Source of the DNA: Monarcha castaneiventris obscurior
Taxonomy: Eukaryota > Chordata > Aves > Passeriformes > Monarchidae
Direction: 5' to 3'
DNA: 64,000 nucleotides
Assembly: GCA_026261815.1 (NCBI GenBank)
Contig: JAMPIT010000437.1
Coordinates: 1,178,001-1,242,000 of the forward strand
In this document: one piece after another, positions 1 to 11,800 of the stretch
Position numbering within the stretch: the stretch's first letter is position 1
Layout of the letters: each line of letters begins with the position of its first letter
Notes under the pieces: generated by a model
Database searches by the model: none
Told to the model about the DNA's origin: nothing
Seen by the model: the letters and a program-made list of their open reading frames with translations, nothing else
Made by a program: the position numbers and the translations under genes

Positions 1-28
1 AAATGTCCTTCACCATCATCATCATCAC

Positions 29-250
29 AGGCTGGACCAAGTTGGAAGAACCTTAAATCTCATCCCATCCCACCCTAATCACAGGCAGGGACAACTTCTG
101 CTATCCCAGGCTGCTCCAAGCCCCGTCCAGCCTGGCCTTGGACATTCCAGGGGCAGCCACAGCTGCTCTGGGCACCCTGTGCCAGGGCCTGCCCACCCTC
201 CCAGCCAGGAATTCCTTCCCAATATCCCATCCATCCCTGCCCTCTGGCCC
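29..250 (-). mobile_element. CR1 LINE 3' fragment
   Basis: GGTTGGAAGAACCTTAAAT-like 3' end at left, then CAGGCTGCTCCAAGCCCCGT, GGCAGCCACAGCTGCTCTGG and CAATATCCCATCC, the reverse complement of the CR1 3' region. Confidence 0.9.
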
Positions 251-1540
251 TGGGAAGCCATTCCCTGTGTCCTGTCCCTCCAGCCCCTATAACACAGGCA
301 CTGCCCTCTCCTGACATCCCTTTTCCCTCATCCAGGGCAGCTGAACAACCCTTCACCGGCAGCAGAACGGGGATGAAGCATCCCCCAGGCTGTATTTGGG
401 GAGCTCCGGCCGCTCTGCTCCATGGCTGGTGCCGGGGCAGGCACTGGGAATTCGGGAATGCCGGGCAGAGCGGGGCTGGCTCCATCAGAAGCAGCGCCCC
501 AGGAGCCCGAGGCTGACCCCACTCACTGAACGTTTCCATGAATCATCGGCTTTTATGGAAATCCGTCCCAGCCTCCTCTCCCCAGCTGTTTCCTGTGCAC
601 TGTGCTGCCTGCAGGGCTTGGTTTAACTTACCGGGACTGAGCGGTCATTTTAATCACCGTGAAGTTCTGAACAAAGAACCACATGTGCCTTTGGGGAAAC
701 GTACCCAAAAAAGGATCCTCGGGAACAGCTGGAGGGCGTCCGGGAAGGGTCAGACGTGGAGCAGGATTTACGGGCGCCGGGGGTGTAACCAAGTAGCAGC
801 AGGGCCTCAGTGGCTGCCAGCTCCGTTCTGTTTGCTGATGTGTGGGTTTGGGGGTTGTTTTTGTAGATTCCTTCTAAAAATAACCCCAGCACCTCCTTGG
901 AGGGTGATGGAAGCAGTAGCTGGAGCTGGATGAGGCAGGAATTCACCCGCTCAAGCTGGACACAGGGAAAACTTGGATTTTTGATCCCTGGGTAAAAGGT
1001 TGGCTCTGGATACCAGGATTTTCTCTGGATTTGTGTTTATAGAAACCCACAGAAATCCTTTCCTCTGGCTGGTTCTGGGAAAGGATGTTCCAAACCTGCT
1101 GAAGATCCACCTGACAGGGAAACTGTTCCTTGTCCACAGGACTTCCATTGGGAGAGGATCCGTGTGTGTGCCTGACCCTGGCAGCAGTGGAGACGTGGGG
1201 AATCCACAGCTGGGCAGGGCCAGGCAGGAGGGCTGTGCAACATCCCCTCCCCAGGATCTGTGGAACATCCCCTCTCCCCAGGGTCACAGCACAAGCTGGG
1301 GTTCATGTCATGAACATTTAATCCAAAGCCAGTGCCTGAAATGACGGGAGAGCAAAATCCCAGGCAGGCTCCTGGCACAGAGCAGGATGTGAGGAGGAGA
1401 TGCACAGACCCCAGAAGGCAAAAATCTCCAGGGATCCCTCTTAGCCTGACCCAGGGAAATGGGTTCTGGGAGCTTAAACCTCATGATCGCCATAGCCCTG
1501 AGAGCACGAGCAGGACACTCAGTGCTCGGGGTGTCCACAG

Positions 1541-1670
1541 AGCTGAGGCTGCCCCTGGATCCCTGGCAGTGTCCAAGGCCAGGCTGGATTGGAGCAGCCT
1601 GGGACAGTGGAAGGTGTCCCTGCCCGTGGCAGGGCTGGGAAGGGATGAGCTTCTAAAACCTCTCACCTGG
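1541..1670 (+). mobile_element. CR1 LINE 3' fragment
   Basis: GAGGCTGCCCCTGGATCCC, AAGGCCAGGCTGGATTGGAG and GTGGAAGGTGTCCCTGCC in sense orientation; the terminal octamer tail is lost. Confidence 0.85.
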
Positions 1671-2574
1671 GGGGTTGGAAGGTGAGTGAGGACACGTTCC
1701 TGCTCCCCGGCCCGTGCCAAGGTCAGCGCTGGCTCTGCTCCGTGGCTGTGAGAGGAGGGCAGAGGGGAAGGGCGGCGGTGCCGCCTCCGTGTCCCCGGCT
1801 CTGCGATCCCTCCGTTGGCTTCGCTGTCGCCGGGGGAACCCCAGGAGGAGTCCTGAAACAAAAAGCAGCCGCGGGCTATCCCATGTCCATTGACAAAGGC
1901 AGAGGGAGCTCCCTGATCAGAGCCAGATGTCAGAGATAACATCTCTGCTTGTTGCTCGCAGTTTCCTGGACGGCAAAGCACTACTGTGCTCTCACCCCGC
2001 CTGGCCGCGGCGTTCTGAGGTAAAAGTGTGGAATCCTGCAGGGCTGGGCTGGGGCTGGGCGGGCCCAGGGCTGCCAGCCCGGAGGGGCGCTGAGGAGGGA
2101 GGGAGGAGGGTGCTCTCTGCCCAGGGAGGATGAGTTCTATTCTCTTGGGACAGTGCTGACAGTTCCAGCCTCTCTGCTCTGTCCTCCAGTCACTGTCACC
2201 CCACCTCAGGCCAGGTGTCCCCTCAGCATGGGGGGCAAACTCTGAACCATCTCCAGCTGGCAGAAAGATGCTGAAGAAGTTTCCTGTTTTAGAGGTGTTG
2301 AGGCATAGAAAAGCCTTCAGGCTTTGAACAAAACCTCAGCTTCTCAGCCTCTAAATCACTTTAAAATGGGACATCAGGTATTTGGCTCCCAGCTCCTGAT
2401 TGCTTCATACAAACCTGGGGTCCTGAGTCACGAAGGAATTTTGGGAAGCTGCACCAATCACTGATCACGGGTAATTAAATCTGTGAGGGCCTTTCAGGAG
2501 ATTCACTTGGTTTGAGATAATTTTGCTGTGGATTTCCCCTCTTGGCTCCTGAGCACAGGCCCTGGGGCTGCCCA

Positions 2575-2680
2575 GCAGCTGCAGGGCCTCAGTGGGATCA
2601 ACCTGTCCCGGAACATTCCAGGGATGGGGCAGCCACAGCTTCTCTGGGACAGCTGTGCCAGGGCCGGCAGGAGCTCAGGC
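2575..2680 (-). mobile_element. Degraded CR1 fragment
   Basis: Only the GATGGGGCAGCCACAGCTTC...TGTGCCAGGGC part is recognisable; the rest is diverged. Confidence 0.6.
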
Positions 2681-3054
2681 CGTGGTGAGAAACCCCCATT
2701 TCCCCCACCTCTGGGGTCATTCAGGGCTGTCCCTCAGAGCTGTCCCAGTAACTAACTGGTCACTACTGGGGAATCTCCTGCAGCTGATGCCATCCCAAGG
2801 CTTTGATCATCCCCAGCTCCCAGCAGCTGGAATTCGGGGGTTCAGCCGAGGCTGGGACCCCGGGGACGGGGCTGCTCTGTCCCCAGGGCAGGACATTTGT
2901 CCCCTCCTCGTCTTGGTGGCTTTTGGTGAGTCCAGCCCCAGCGGAGCCGGGAGTGCAGGGGAGGCTCGGCTGGGCTCTGCAACACTTCCACCTACAGAGG
3001 AAAGCCAGAACCGCAGCGGGAGCAGCCACGGCATCCCGGGAATGAGGGGGGCTC

Positions 3055-3150
3055 AGAATCCCATGGGAACGATGGATACACAGAACCCCTGGGAATGAAG
3101 GGGGCACAGAACCCCTGGGAATGAGGGGGACACAGCATCCCTGGAGCCCC
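3055..3150. repeat. Short tandem repeat, 29-30 bp unit, about 3 copies
   Basis: Repeats of CACAGAACCCCTGGGAATGA followed by GGGGG; variation between copies suggests age. Confidence 0.75.
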
Positions 3151-5144
3151 AGGGGATTGGGAAGCTGGAATGTCTCTGCAGGGTGGGGGCACGAGCCCCT
3201 CGCCCTCTCCAGCAAACCCATCCAGAAGGATTCTCCATCCTGGGACAAAAATGGTCACTTCTGCCAAGTTTTTTCCTTCCACTGGAATATAAAGACTTTT
3301 TTCTTCAGGGCAACTTTACTAATTTTAACTTCCTTTTTTTTTTCAATGGCCCTGCTGGGCTGTGGCCAGGCAGGAGGAGGGGATGGAAAGCTGTTTCCTC
3401 TGCAGGAGTGTTTTTTCCAAAGGGGGATGTGATTGCCAGCTTGGCCAGGAGGGTTTGCTTCCTGCCCCAAGGAGCTTGGAAGTAACAAGGAGCATGGACA
3501 GGAGAGTCACAGACTTGGCCTGATGTGAAGCCATGGATTTCATGAGCATTTCCTGGCAGGAACAGCAACCAGGGAAAGATTTCCTGGAAAAGGGGCCCTT
3601 ATCACCTCACCTGCTGCCACTCACGTGTGGGGTTTGGGGGTGACTGAAGCCCTGAGAGGGACCTGCTGGGCTGAGATCCATCAGGAATGTTCTCACATCG
3701 CTCATTTTGTCTCTTCCCAAACCACCCAAAGCTCCTGGTCCACACTCATCCTTCCAATATCTGCAACGAAGCTGAAAGTGAAGGACAAACAGAACAGTTT
3801 GTATGAAGCACCTTGAAACCTTCGCATTTTTTGTTGAGAGTGTCGAAAAATTTTAACAAAACCCTTTTTTCAGAGAGAAAGTAACTCTGAGGGTGAGACC
3901 CACCCAGGCAAAGCCCTGTGCCCAAGGAGAGCTGCTTGGGACACTTCCCTGTCCCTGTGGGTCTCAGATGTTCAGAGCCCAGGGGCAGCACCTGATTTCC
4001 AGCAGTGTGGCAGAGGCTGCAGCACCACCCAGGGCAGAACTCCCACAGACCCAGGGCTGAGCCCTCCACGGGTCACTCCAACACAAACCCTAAATGCAAG
4101 GCAGTCAGTGGTGCTGCTCCTCCAGACCCAGGGTTCTCCCTCTGCTCTGGACTCAGCATTTGTATCTGGGGGGAAAAAGCTGCTTCAATTTCCATAGCAA
4201 CGAACACACTTTCCTGAAAGCAACACACACAAAACAGTTGTTACAGATTGCAAAACAGTGGTAACCAAGAAACAGAAAGAGACATTTTATCTTTTCCTCC
4301 CCTAAAATATACATTCACTTTCCGCATTTCCAGAGCAGCTGTACAGGGGGCCCAGCAGGACACAGGGAGTTTCTGCTCAGTTTTCCTCTCCTCTCGGAGG
4401 CCTGCAGAATATCTGCCCAACAGACTGGCACTGCCCCGGTGACAGGGACCAGCCTGCAGCCCCCGGGCTCTGCAGGGAACATTCCAGATCAGCCACAGCA
4501 GGAACGGGGAGAGCCCCGGGGCTCCGGGTGAGCAGGACAGCAAACACCTCTCACCTGCAGGCTCCAGGCCTTGGTACTAACCTGGGCAGCAGCTGAACAA
4601 TCAGACCCGAGTCCTTCGCTCCCATTCCAGCTCTCCTCTCCCAGGAATGTCCCAGCAGCTCCTGCTCCCAGAGCAGCACAGGGAATGTCTCCCCTCCCCA
4701 AGCTGTGCCACAGGGAAGGGGCGGCTCTGCCAGCAGAGCTCAGCCCCAGGCTGTGTCAGCATCACACCTGCAAGGGGATCCCCCCTTCCCTGCCAGCATC
4801 CTACCACTGGAATGAAGGACAGGAATAAACCCCCCACACCTGATCCCTCCAGGAATGTCACCCGCCACAGCTGAGAGCAGCTCCAAAGGGAGAGGGGCAG
4901 GGAGACCCCAAACTCCCCAGGGGACACCAGCAGCCCATCCCTGGCTCATCAATGACCACTTATCCCAGCTGCTGCGTGGCTTCCCAGTTGCACCCCCAGG
5001 ACACAAACATCCAAATCTTCCCCAGTTTTGCCCTCCCAACAGCAGCACATCCACAGCCCGTGTCCCACTCAGGCACAAGGGTCAAGCCATGGCATGTAAG
5101 AAAACCAAGTTCAGTTTCCACACATGTGGCATCCAACAGGCAGT

Positions 5145-5174
5145 AAAAAAAAAAAAACAGCTTTATATTTTATT
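5145..5174 (-). terminator. CCNL1 polyadenylation signal and U-rich downstream element
   Basis: The minus strand reads AATAAA at 5174-5169, and about 12 nt further a run of 13 T (5157-5145) could serve as the downstream U-rich element. The position fits the end of a short 3' UTR. No other comparably placed signal is as convincing. Confidence 0.7.
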
Positions 5175-5535
5175 TCTTGTAAAAATCTTTGAACACATGC
5201 AGACTAAAACCAGTGTAAGAAAGTCTCCACCATGTTTAAACAAATAACTATACTTAAATATAAGCGTCTGCAATTGACTGGTATAAAAATAAGGTACGTT
5301 TTGCTTTTTTACAGGAAATCCTTTCTCCAGTTCTCAGCTCAATAAACAATACACGACTCTAATACATACAGTGAAACCTGATCGTTTGCCACCTCTGGGA
5401 TACTGCTAAGGTATTATGTGCAAAAGTTGGTAACAGTTTCTTTCCCGAAAGGAAAAAAAAAGTCTTCTACACCTTTCAGAAACCGAGCTGTGGGTGGAAG
5501 GCGGTGCAGCCCCTGCAGCCCCCGCGGTCCGTGGC
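5150..5535 (-). other. CCNL1: CCNL1 3' untranslated region
   Basis: About 385 nt between the stop codon and the putative cleavage site. AT-rich, no repeat. The extent is inferred from the polyadenylation signal at 5169-5174, not from transcripts. Confidence 0.75.
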
Positions 5536-5887
5536 TCAGCGCCGGTGCCGGCCGTGCCCCGAGCGGCCGCTGCCGTGGTGCTTCCCGCCCTTGTGCGAGC
5601 GCTCGAAGGAGCGCGAGCGCTCGCGCCGCTCCCGGTGGTGGCCGCGCTCGTGCCGGTGCTTCTTGGCCGCCTCCGAGTGCTCCCGGGATTTGCTCTGCGA
5701 GCGGGAGCGCGACTTTTTCCGCTTGTGGCCGTGCCTGCTGGCGCCCTTGAGCTCCTCGCGGCCGTGCTTGGCCTTGGCGTGGGGCGAGCCGTGGTTGTGG
5801 TGCCGCCGCGGGCTCCCGCTGTGGCTGCGCGAGCGGCTGCGCGAGCGGGAGCTGTACGTGCCCGACAGGCTCCGCCGGTTGTTGTAG
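5536..5887 (-). CDS. CCNL1: CCNL1 terminal coding exon 11 (RS tail and stop)
   Basis: 352 nt, with no in-frame Met. Begins [20 protein letters not shown] and ends [12 protein letters not shown] followed by TGA (5536-5538). It contains [20 protein letters not shown], a likely nuclear-localisation and speckle-targeting stretch, and several HH-rich blocks. Very GC-rich with CGC/CGG Arg codons, unlike the AT-rich introns. The opposite strand is also open for about 150 codons, which is a by-product of this composition. Confidence 0.95.
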
Positions 5888-8800
5888 CTGCCAGAGAGGA
5901 AAGGGTTTTACAGCCTGTCCCCACACCAGCCAAGTCCAACAGAAATCAGGGCTAGAGCTGCCAAGTTACTGGAAGGAATCAGACTTTGCCCCACAGGGTA
6001 AGTGAGGGAGGACAGAGAATGTCGTGGGACACACAGCCTGCCCCTGTGGAAGGCTGGGGTCAGTGACGTGGCATTTAAGGTCCTTCCAACCCAAACCTCT
6101 TTGTGAGTCTTTTAGTTGAGCTCATTTGAAAATAAACAGCTCAAACTAAAACCAGAATGCAGCATCTTTTGTCCACCTCGTTAAGGGTCTTCCCTCAACA
6201 GCAGATCACTAATTGGGTATTGCCCTTTTCCCTTCAGTGATGCTTTGGGGGACACTTCACTGAGATCCAAGTTGGCAGCCTCCAATCTAGATGGGAGCCT
6301 GAAGATTCTTAGAATATCCCCATCTAAAGGCAGCAGCTCTCACTGCATCCCCCTCTCCCCCTCCCAGGAGAGGGGCAGAGTCCTGAAGAGCCAGGCACTG
6401 CACCAGGGAGCACTGACACAAGGAAGCTGCCACACCTGGAGCACTTCTCCCCCTTCCAAGGGCTCTGTGCTCCCAAAGACTGCCCTCACTTGTAATGGGA
6501 TCCTTGCGAAGACTATCCAGTGAGAGAAGACTAACCCCAGCCCACCTCAGACTCTTCAGGTACAGTGCAGTTAGGACAGGCTTAAACTTCCATTTTTACA
6601 GCCTGAACTCTTAAGAGCAGCTCCATACCCAAAAGCCTGAAGTCAAGCCAAGCCTCCCCCTTTGCTGGGCAGCACTCAGGAGCACCCCTGGCTCTTGGAA
6701 GTGCAGAGCCCTGCTGAAATACCCAGTATTTACAGCCTGAGTGTGCCAAAAGCCGCGAGCCCCCCCAGTGCAGCCCCCCAGCCCCACTCACTGCCTGCGG
6801 GGCGTGTGGGAGCGGGAGCGGGACTTGGTCCGGGAGCGGGAGCGACTGGCGCTTCTGCTGCTGCGGCTCCTCTTGCTCTCCTTCCTCAGCCTGCGGGACA
6901 CAGCAGCACTGCTCAGGCACTGGCACACCCAGAGAGCTCCGGGGCAGCTCCCGGGGCTTCAGCTGAAAGCACTGCTGCTGAGGTGTGCTCTTATCAGGAG
7001 GGGAGTTTTACCTACCCGTTGTAAGGGCTCTTTGAGGTTTGCTGCCTCTCTTCCGGCTCTTTTTTAATGGTTTTGGTATTCACAGACACTGGAGATTTCT
7101 CCTCGGCTTTTACTTCTCTTGGGGAAGCTAAAAATTAAATTTCAATTCAAAGTTAGCTCTTTATTCATCCTTTGTCATAAACACACTGTACATCCCTGAG
7201 ACACCTTCACCAGGACTTGCACTAAGTGCAGATATGAACTCGACAGCTATTATTTCATCCCATCTTCCATTTATATTCACTCCTGAAATGGGATATTCAT
7301 GGGGAAACCCTCTGCCCATGAAGGAGGAACAGCACTGTGACCTTCAGAGCACACAGCCAGGCTCACCTGGGGCCAAAAGGTACTGAACAAAAGCTGCCCT
7401 CATGCCCCACAACACAGAATTGTTACCCTGACATTTATTTCCAATGCTATAGAAAGGATTAAGCCTGCCCAGCAAAACTACAGATTTCATCTTTACATTA
7501 ATGGCACAAATAAAAATGGGTAACAAATAAAATTATCTAGTCAAGAAGTCAGTCTGTCTCTAGACAGATGGTACAGCCCAGAGATGGATTACCCTTTCAT
7601 GGAAGGGCTGTTAAGCCCACCACAGCTCCTGCTTCCAAACCCTTCCAACCCTGGCTCCCACCTCACAGAAATGAAACACTTTCCTTGTTCAGTGAGAAAT
7701 TCACACTTCCCAGCCCAAAGACCTCTGAAAACTCAGGCCTCTTCAGGAGGAACCATGAGAGTTCAGACAGACTGGCCAGTTCAAGGTATGTGTTCCAATT
7801 CATTCCCTGTGATGCCAAGGCAGTACTGGGCCTGTCCCTCCCCCATTTCCTGCCCACCAGCTGTCCTGCCCTCACTGCACCAAACAGTTGCCAAGTACAT
7901 TGAAAACAACCAGGGGAAGGAATTTTCACAGATTAACACTGCTGTAAAATGGGCCGTGAAGGCTATTGCAGCACCCTCGAATCAAACCCAGAAAGCCTCT
8001 CTTCACATCACAGAACACACAGCAACTCCTGCTTCATTACCTCATTGTCTTAAGGGTGCATATTATTAGTATTTCACTCCCTTATCTGGGGAAATATGGA
8101 ATAAAGTATCCCTTTTCCCTCTAATCTGGTTTCAAGGTTTTGAGACTGGTTTTAAAATCTATGTTAAAAAAAAGATTGCCTTGCTGCTTCATTCTTTGAG
8201 AAAGCCTGAATTGTCCAACAGCTCAAAAAGCAAACCTTGATTTTTACACAAATACTTATCACACAGTATCATGCAAATTTCTGTTCAGAAAACAAGCTTA
8301 CATGGTTTGGATGCAGGAGAAAAGCCACCCAGCGTTGAGAGTGCTGGAGTTCCATCTGGATTTAAACCTTTCGCCTTCAGTTTTGCTTCCTGTAGTGCCA
8401 TTTTCCTCTTTTCTACTTCTTTATCCAGAAATTCGTAATTGGGCTGTGGAAGTAACAACCAGGTAAAAAGCTGAACTAATGTAATTTGTATTTTCATCTC
8501 CTTTCTGAACAATACTGAGTTGGCTTTTAATGATCTGTCCAGTAATGTAACTTCCAGAATTTGTTCTCTGCTTAGAGGAATCTTTCCCATTAGGACATCT
8601 GTATTAGGCATTCCCAAACTTTTCTGGACAACCATAACTCAGCTCAAGGTGCACTGAGCAGCAGGAAAATCCAAAATGTCAAACTCACCTTCTTTCTGGT
8701 ATAAAGCTTCAGAGTTGTTAGGCAGATCTCCTGGATCTCCTCTTCCGTGGTGCCAAAGAGCAGGAACCAGTGCGGACGGGTAGGCAGCGGGATCTGAAAA

Positions 8801-11800
8801 TCAAACACGAAGAAGCTTAATGGAGATTTCAGGCCAGGTTTTGTTGAACTATTTCCATGAATCTTCTTCAAGCCAGAGCAGCAGCAATGCTCAGTGCAGC
8901 CAGAGCTCACCTGCAGGGCTCTAGCAGCGAGGTAAATGCACGCACACGCGATGGTCTCCGGCTGGAAGCGAACGAACACGTTCGTCCGGAGGCTGTCGTT
9001 CATGTAATTCCTAAAAAACAAAGCAGCAGGGGTTGGATCTCCAGTTTGCTTTGCTTTTAGAGGATAACAATACTGGAGACTCAATTGACTTTATTATTTT
9101 TTCTGTTGTTATATTAAACGTGTGATTTCTTTTGGATGATTGCGTTGGATGTTTACACGTGTCACTTTGTACCAGTTTGCAGTACTGCCACTGGTTTAAA
9201 CCCCAAGGCAATAAAGTGTAGCAGTAAATTCAAGAAGTGTGGAATGGTTACTTCTGAGGTGAAATTATCCTGGGAAGTGTCCACTGAGTTACAATTTAAC
9301 AACTACTTCACCTCTGTCCAGCTAATTGCCTTGAACACCAATGGGCTTGTATTTAAAAATCAATGTAGAACTCAAGTGCCACCAGGAGAGCAAGGTTAAT
9401 TTTCAACCTACCATTTTCCAGAGGCTACATGCAACCTACAGAGCTCTTAAAACTCTGACTACATTTTAATTTTGTGTGCCTTGAGCCACATCAACTTCAT
9501 CCAGGGAGCTGCATCCCATTTGCACACTAAGTACTGGAAAAGACCTGTGAGTTAGAACTGGACCCCCACTCCTCCCCTGAGCTCCTGTTCTTGCACAGGG
9601 CTGGCACTGCCAAGCAACACATGCCCAGAGATACAGAGAACAGCAGAGTTCCACGGATTTCTAAATTCCCAAGCTATGGGAGAGAGGAACAGCAGTCAGT
9701 CAGTGAGGACTCTACACCCCCATGCCCAGCCTGGCTGCTAAGTGAACATGCTGCATGCACTGTCCTCCTCTGTTTAACTCAAGTTTAAAAGTTAAATCAA
9801 CTAAAGAAACACTGGCAGAACCGTCCCCCACGTGTCCTTTAACATACAGCAGGTAGGCAACAAAGACATCGAGAAACAGTTGTAACAGTTACTTCTAGAA
9901 CCAAATATACAAATCCTGGCGCCAGGACAGAACTAGGAGGTGCTGCCCGATGGCTTTGGGTGACGGCAGTGAACTCGCTGAGGCTTGCACTGGCTTGGCT
10001 GGAGAGAAGGGCAGCCAAAGCAGCCATCCCCAGGTCATGGGCTGAGGTGCAGAGGGCAGAGCTCTATGACTTACCAGCAGGGACTACCCTTCAATCAAAG
10101 AGTAGAAAAAAGAACAAAGTTAAATTGAGTTCTCCATTGCTACGCTGGAATCAAGCCATGAAAATAGTAAGCAGAAACAAGCACCACAAAGATTTTCCAA
10201 ATGTGTTTGGGTGGTAACTTACATCTCATTGCTTTGCATAGGGATCAGCAGGCTTGTTATTTCTGCTACTATTTTCCTGGCTAGGAAAAGAATGGAAAAT
10301 AGCAACTTACCAGGCTGTCTGTACCAGGGTTTGATTACGTTCACATTCTAGGACTTGTAAATACATAACAATGATCTGAGGAATAAGGAGGGGGGAAAGA
10401 GAAAAAAGACTCAGTTTCAACACATAAAGCAGGAGTAGGGAAGTAAATATATACATATGTAAAAATAAAATCAAATACTATGCCCAAACAACGGGGGCTC
10501 CTTCTCTCCAAGAACACACTCTAAGTTCTCATGTCACCCACACACAATTCTTTATTTTACTACTTCTCCATGCTTTTCAAACCAGCCACCTTTACCCTTT
10601 CCCAGGGAAATTACTTCTACTAAAGTCAATATGGCTGTTTGCCCAAGTACTCTGGCAAAAACATTAACGACTACAGAGGAATAAAGAGAAGAATCCAGGT
10701 CATTCTGACACCTGTGTTTCTTGTTCCACAGCTCCCAGTGACGCCACCAAGGTAGAGTAAGAATTACAATTACATTACTGTTGAGAACTCACCTTATGAG
10801 GATGCTTGACATGAACACAAAATCCCAACTCCTTCAGTACCCTCCTTTCTGCTTTGATTACTTGATTTTTGGTGTTTATGTAGTTCTGATCAAGTATCAG
10901 GGGGCTTGGAGTCCTATAGTTTGCAAGAAATAAAATCAAAACTGTTTTGCATATCCAAAAATAACGGCAACTCTGTTTTCCCTTCCAACCAACTAATGGC
11001 AACAGAAACCGGTTTTCAACTCCTGCAAGCAAGTTTAAGCATTAATCTTGTGCTGTCCAAGTTTAGATAAACTAGTTTAGTTGCTGCTTTTGACTAGCTA
11101 CAGATTAGATGGCTGAGATAAAAAAAAAAATAACCTTCTGCTCCTGTGTATGAAAACTGCACTGCTCCAGCTGCTGGAAGGAGTTGGCTTGATGAGGGGC
11201 ACTCCCAAGAACATTTCCTCTCCGTGGCAGAAGTCCTTTGCCAGGCAGGATTTCAAAGCAGAAGTAAATCAGAACAAAAAGGGTTCTTACTGGTAACAAA
11301 AGTAGCAACTCTGCTACAGGAATTGCAGTTTCCTATGCAGCTGGAAGAGCAGCTGAATCACCCTTCAGAGAAGCCAGCCCTGCCCTGCGATGTGTGAAAA
11401 GCTGAGTGAAGCACAGAATTAACCTGGGAAATGGGGACAGATCTGCCTGGGACTCTGGGCCTGCACCTCTCCAGCCGTACCAGGGATGTTCCTGCTGTTT
11501 GTGTTTGCAAAACAACAGCTCATTTTAGAGAGAGATTTCAAACTCCAGCACAGTCAAGCCCTAATTCCTTCTGAATCCAACCCCTGAACTGTCCAGAGTA
11601 TGTTTAACTACAATAACTTTCTGTACACTTTATGCACAGGTGTCACACGTCATTGCATTTTCTTTGCTTTGTCCATGCTTAGACTTGATCTTTCAACATT
11701 CCACACGGGATATTTTAATCCACTTCCTCCTGAAGGCAGATCAGCTTTTTCCCTGTAATATGCCTCACAAATTCCGTGTGCTTTCCAAAGCAGAATAATG

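Larger units (their letters stand above)
1..5149. other. Flank downstream of CCNL1, no gene recognised
   Basis: Contains CR1 fragments at 29-250, 1541-1670 and 2575-2680 and a small 29-30-bp tandem repeat at 3055-3150. Open frames on both strands are short and of biased composition; none resembles a known protein. Confidence 0.7.

Noticed and set aside
5494..5955. 153-codon hydrophobic open frame on the plus strand over CCNL1 exon 11
   Set aside because: It is the antisense of the CGC/AGC-rich RS-domain codons; GC-rich coding sequence leaves the opposite strand open. No splice or promoter support.
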